Source of the DNA: Microbotryum silenes-acaulis
Lineage: Eukaryota; Basidiomycota; Microbotryomycetes; Microbotryales; Microbotryaceae
DNA length: 64,000 nt
Direction: 5' to 3'
Assembly: GCA_003665825.1 (NCBI GenBank)
Contig: QPFY01000011.1
Coordinates: 186,001 to 250,000 of the forward strand
In this document: piece after piece, positions 60,908 through 64,000 of the stretch
Numbering within the stretch: position 1 is the first letter of the stretch
Layout of the letters: each line of letters starts with the position of its first letter
Notes under the pieces: generated by a model
What the model was told of the DNA's origin: nothing
What the model saw: only the letters and a program-made list of their open reading frames with translations
Databases searched by the model: none
Translations under genes and position numbers: made by a program

Positions 60908-61956
60908 CCGACGCACCCACAACCTTCCTACGTCAAGCACGGAAATGGCGATGCTTATCTGCGATTCCGACACCAACACGGGAGATCCTAGACCGCAAGA
61001 TATTATTCTCCAGGTGCACGGTGATCGATTCCCGATGGTCGGCCCAAGTACCAAATTGTTAGCTCGCTCCATCCGTCTGCGATGCTTCTCCGGTACCCAC
61101 TACTCTTCCCCGCGGGGGAAGATGGCTTCCACCCCAACATTCCTCTTTGCGGATTCAACCAAGCTGGGCCGCCCTTCGCCGGAAGACCGCCATAATGAGG
61201 ATGAAGACGACGAGGAAGAAGACGAAGAGAAAGGTGATGGTGAACGTAAGCGTCTTCGGCTCTTTCTCGGATGTTCCATTCTGTTTAGGCGCAGGCACAG
61301 ACTGACATAGAAAGTTTGAACACCTAGGACGAAGGTCAAGTAACGGGGGCTGAGGTGGCGAGTCTCGCGTTCACAATTATTTGCGTATTACTTGCACAAA
61401 CGCGTCGAGTACTTCTCCATCTCGCATTGCACCCAACATCCCTTCCTGGAGTTCGTGATCGACGGGTGCTCCCAAGTCGAGACCGATCGACTCAAGTACA
61501 TCCGCTGGCATCAAGAAACCCTGCGCCTCATCACGGCCCAAAGCATCAACGGCTTGCCCCTGGACCAGATTGGACGTTCAATGATTGTGGGGTCGACGTT
61601 CAAGAATAGCCCGCGCGAGGGTCACGCAGCGTTACCAAGATGCGATGGCGTGCGTTGTCAAACTTGGAAAGCCTCCGCTGTTCATCACGGTGACGTGCAA
61701 TGGCCGGAAATCAAGGCTACACTGGGGCCGAACGACAAAGCCTGCAACCGTCCGGTTCTCATTGCACGCCGAGTGTTTGAAGCCAAGCTGAACCGACTCT
61801 GCGACGACGTTTTTGGCAACAAGTAACGGCGAAGAATGGAGGATGAATGCCGAATTGTTTCATTGCTGTTGTTCGTACGCTGGAAATCATGTAGACTGTT
61901 CGATTCTTCTGCTGTTTGAATTTCTTCCTCCCGTTAATTTAACGGGTTCCCACTGG
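60908..61956 (+). mobile_element. Decayed Helitron fragment 2
   Basis: Its first bases (from CCGAC at 60908) are nearly identical to Helitron fragment 1 from 45832 onward. It keeps a block that fragment 1 has lost: EVASRVHNYLRYYLHKRVEY-type sequence, EFVIDGCSQVETDRLKYIRW, INGLPLDQIGRSMIVGSTFK, the standard core of the Helitron-like N domain. After that come RYQDAMACVVKLGKPPLFIT and NRPVLIARRVFEAKLNRLCD in different frames, showing frameshift decay. It lacks the N-terminal zinc region, Rep catalytic residues and helicase. The end matches fragment 1, including the terminal hairpin. Confidence 0.82.
61930..61956 (+). repeat. Candidate Helitron 3' terminus (hairpin plus CTGG), second copy
   Basis: CCCGTT, loop AATTT, AACGGG at 61930-61946, then CTGG at 61953-61956 followed by T. 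The spacing is the same as at 46619-46645; one loop base and one spacer base differ. Confidence 0.5.
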
Positions 61957-62555
61957 TATGTCATAAATGTCATACAGCTTGTCGTACTCGGTCCATTCGT
62001 GTAGTTCCATATACCATCAACTGATATGTGTACGACAGATCCTGTAGACCTTTTCGTCCTGTTTTCTTATATTTGTTAATTTGGATACGACCGAGGGAGT
62101 ATACACCGTGTCTATTGGGCCCGAAGGAGGGATCGGTCCTGGTCCCTGGAATCCTGGATCGGTCCTCGGGCAGACAAACGCTTATTCTGAACGGTGTGCA
62201 CTGTGTATAGAAATGGATATCTAGTGAAGCCCCTTCGGATGGTCGACTTGGGTCCAGCGGCAATCAGTCCTGCATCAATTCCCAGAGAGTAATTGAAGAG
62301 GCAAAATTGAGGCGGGGCTGTGCTGCCGCACGCGGAGCTCAGATTGGCGAGCGCTCTGCCTTAACACGTTGACCTCTGCACACTCACGTCAACGCGACAA
62401 CGCGCACCCTTGACCCACGCCACGCCCCGCATCTCAATACGTTGAAACCTCCCTGCGCCTGTTGAACGAACATCGATGCTATTGCCGTATGGAGGTATGT
62501 GGACGCGTTTCCCCGCCTCACATCTCCCTCATGGGCCTAATTGTGTTGCTCCACC

Positions 62556-62975
62556 ATGACGCGACCGTCAGATATACGCGTAGGATCTAGGGAAGGTTCT
62601 CCAGCAGAGTCCATTTCCTTTGGCGCTCATCCGAGTGAGTGCTCTTGTCTGGTGTGCCAACTAAGATCCCTTGTAGCAGGGCTGAGAGCAGTGTGCCAGT
62701 CATCGACCTCATCCTTCTATCTACTCAACTACTCAATTCTGACGGACAGCTGAAGAATTCTCTGTTCTCTCACACCTCTTGCAGGTCGGAGGGACGATCA
62801 AAGCCGTCGAGCATCCTCACAAGCCAGTACAATTCTGGATGAACCTTCTCCACGCCCGACTCGAAAGAGAAAGCGGCGCATGCCCGTGCCCCAAACCCCT
62901 TCGTCCGACTCTGACGAGCCCAATGGCAAGGCGACATCTCTGCGCATCTATTTACCTTTGGGTCAACGAAATTAG
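62556..62975 (+). CDS. Small basic hypothetical protein with possible nuclear localisation signal
   Basis: Not recognised. The ATG at 62556 lies in a good context (CCACCATG). Exon 1 (62556-62634) encodes MTRPSDIRVGSREGSPAESI and ends at a GTGAGT donor. A TTGCAG acceptor at 62784 opens exon 2 (62785-62975). The join keeps the frame and gives 89 aa. Exon 2 reads RRDDQSRRASSQASTILDEP, then PRPTRKRKRRMPVPQTPSSD (basic cluster that could be a nuclear localisation signal) and ends LRIYLPLGQRN. The charged, low-complexity composition is typical of a linker in a larger nuclear protein, so this may be a fragment or an incompletely modelled gene. Confidence 0.4.
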
Positions 62976-64000
62976 AATCGCTCTCGGGCCGACGCATCTC
63001 CTCTTTCTTCTTCTTCTTCTTCTGAACTTTTGATGTACAACCAAATGGCCATACACCTTTTCCAACTTCGACCTCATCGCTGTTTCTTGCGCCTCCGGTT
63101 TCAATCACACTTGGGAACCGATCCCTCCTAATCATTCCTCATATCCATGCTTCGTCCGAAGGCGCCGTACCATTGACCGTGTCTCGTTGCATAAGTCTGT
63201 TTGACCTTTTGGCCTACCATTGTCTTCTTCCCTTAGATACAATGTGACTTCACCTTCAGGTCGGACCGGTTGCCACTGCATAACCCTCAACTGCCTGCGC
63301 GCCGCAAAACCGGACGGTGGATAACTGTGAGGTCATTCGGTGGGACTGCAATACAGGGGTCAGACGATAGCTCGACCTCTCCTTTCATGTCCCATCCTGA
63401 ATTCACCCATCGTCGCAACTATAAGACCCAACTGAAGACCAAGAAGATGACCATCACAATGATGACAAGACGGTATGTCCCGTCGAAAAGAACTTTGAAA
63501 ACACCCTCCCGGTTTGGGTACTTTCAGTCTGACTCCAACACGACGTGTTGTCCACCTTGGGTTTGAACCCTGATTGGTGTCACAAAAGACTATATGACCT
63601 GCCATCACCGAAAAGCACGGCGGGGCAGTCGGTTGGTCGATATTAGAAGGAGGCCCAGGCCACAACAGAGTGCAGAACTCTCAAGCCGCCTAATGCGATG
63701 AGAAAACGTAGAGCAACGACAGAGCAAGGGGTGTATCAAGATGAATCTGACTCGCTCGTGGCTTCGTTCAGTCATATACAGCGCATTACTTTGGGCATGG
63801 GTGACTATGACTTGCTGCAGTTCGACTGTTGAAACGCAAGCTCCCGTGACGACGTACTTCGCGTCGAGATTACAGTGAGCGTGTGAACTGCGCAGGAAGG
63901 AATTGCGACAGAGCAGTACGCTGGCTTTTAACAACCTAGCAAAGAGTTCATTAACGTGCCACCAATGTACAATTCATTATACCATACAGAAAAAGACTGT
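62976..64000. other. Right end of window, no supported gene
   Basis: A TTC trinucleotide run lies near 63003-63021. Short frames on both strands lack recognisable features. Possible further exons of the small basic-protein gene cannot be excluded. Confidence 0.3.

Noticed and set aside
1..64000. tRNA, rRNA, CRISPR array or bacterial-type operon
   Set aside because: I saw no cloverleaf with the usual internal boxes, no rRNA-like stretch and no regularly spaced repeats; the DNA is fungal nuclear with spliced genes.

Overview
The window is eukaryotic nuclear DNA, most likely from a GC-rich basidiomycete fungus. Genes are split by many short introns, mostly about 55-130 bases, with GT(A/G/C)AGT-like donors. 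The conserved genes are fungal: a Rax2 polarity protein, eIF3c, ATP synthase OSCP, a maltose-permease-type sugar transporter and a 17.8-kDa-type complex I subunit. The mobile DNA (Helitron pieces and large proteins with FLDDF / LHxxLLGxVK / NHQAPSRD motifs) is of a kind common in basidiomycetes. An anther-smut-like Pucciniomycotina species would fit; that placement is inference.

Left block (1-19.1 kb) is ordinary gene-dense DNA. It holds a 5'-truncated amino-acid/GABA-type permease, a nine-exon aldehyde dehydrogenase with a 13-base exon, a doubtful Ser/Pro-rich gene, a head-to-head pair made of eIF3c (minus) and ATP synthase OSCP (plus), and a Rax2-like cortical protein that ends in an SH3 domain.

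Middle block (19.1-49.2 kb) is accessory. Five paralogous three-exon genes (A-E) encode small, cysteine-poor proteins of 156-190 aa. Four have clear signal peptides. All share both intron positions and phases. Four lie at 20.2-26.4 kb. The fifth (47.5 kb) is separated from them by two diverged tandem copies of a roughly 7-8 kb multi-exon transposon-like gene (about 27.4-35.3 and 36.9-44.1 kb, minus strand) and by a decayed Helitron (45.2-46.6 kb). I consider this protein family the best candidate for an undescribed system in the window.

Right block (49.2-58.8 kb) is again ordinary: a BTB-domain gene, a small protein with an FSNDGSFL motif, a mitochondrial Mmc1-like protein, a maltose-type sugar permease and a complex I subunit. 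The last 5 kb (58.8-64 kb) hold an F-box stub, a gag-like fragment joined to a second Helitron fragment, and one small basic-protein gene.

Gene models were built by hand from splice signals and frame continuity. Where exon coordinates are given, the joined exons keep one open frame. Models for the two large repeat-family genes are approximate.
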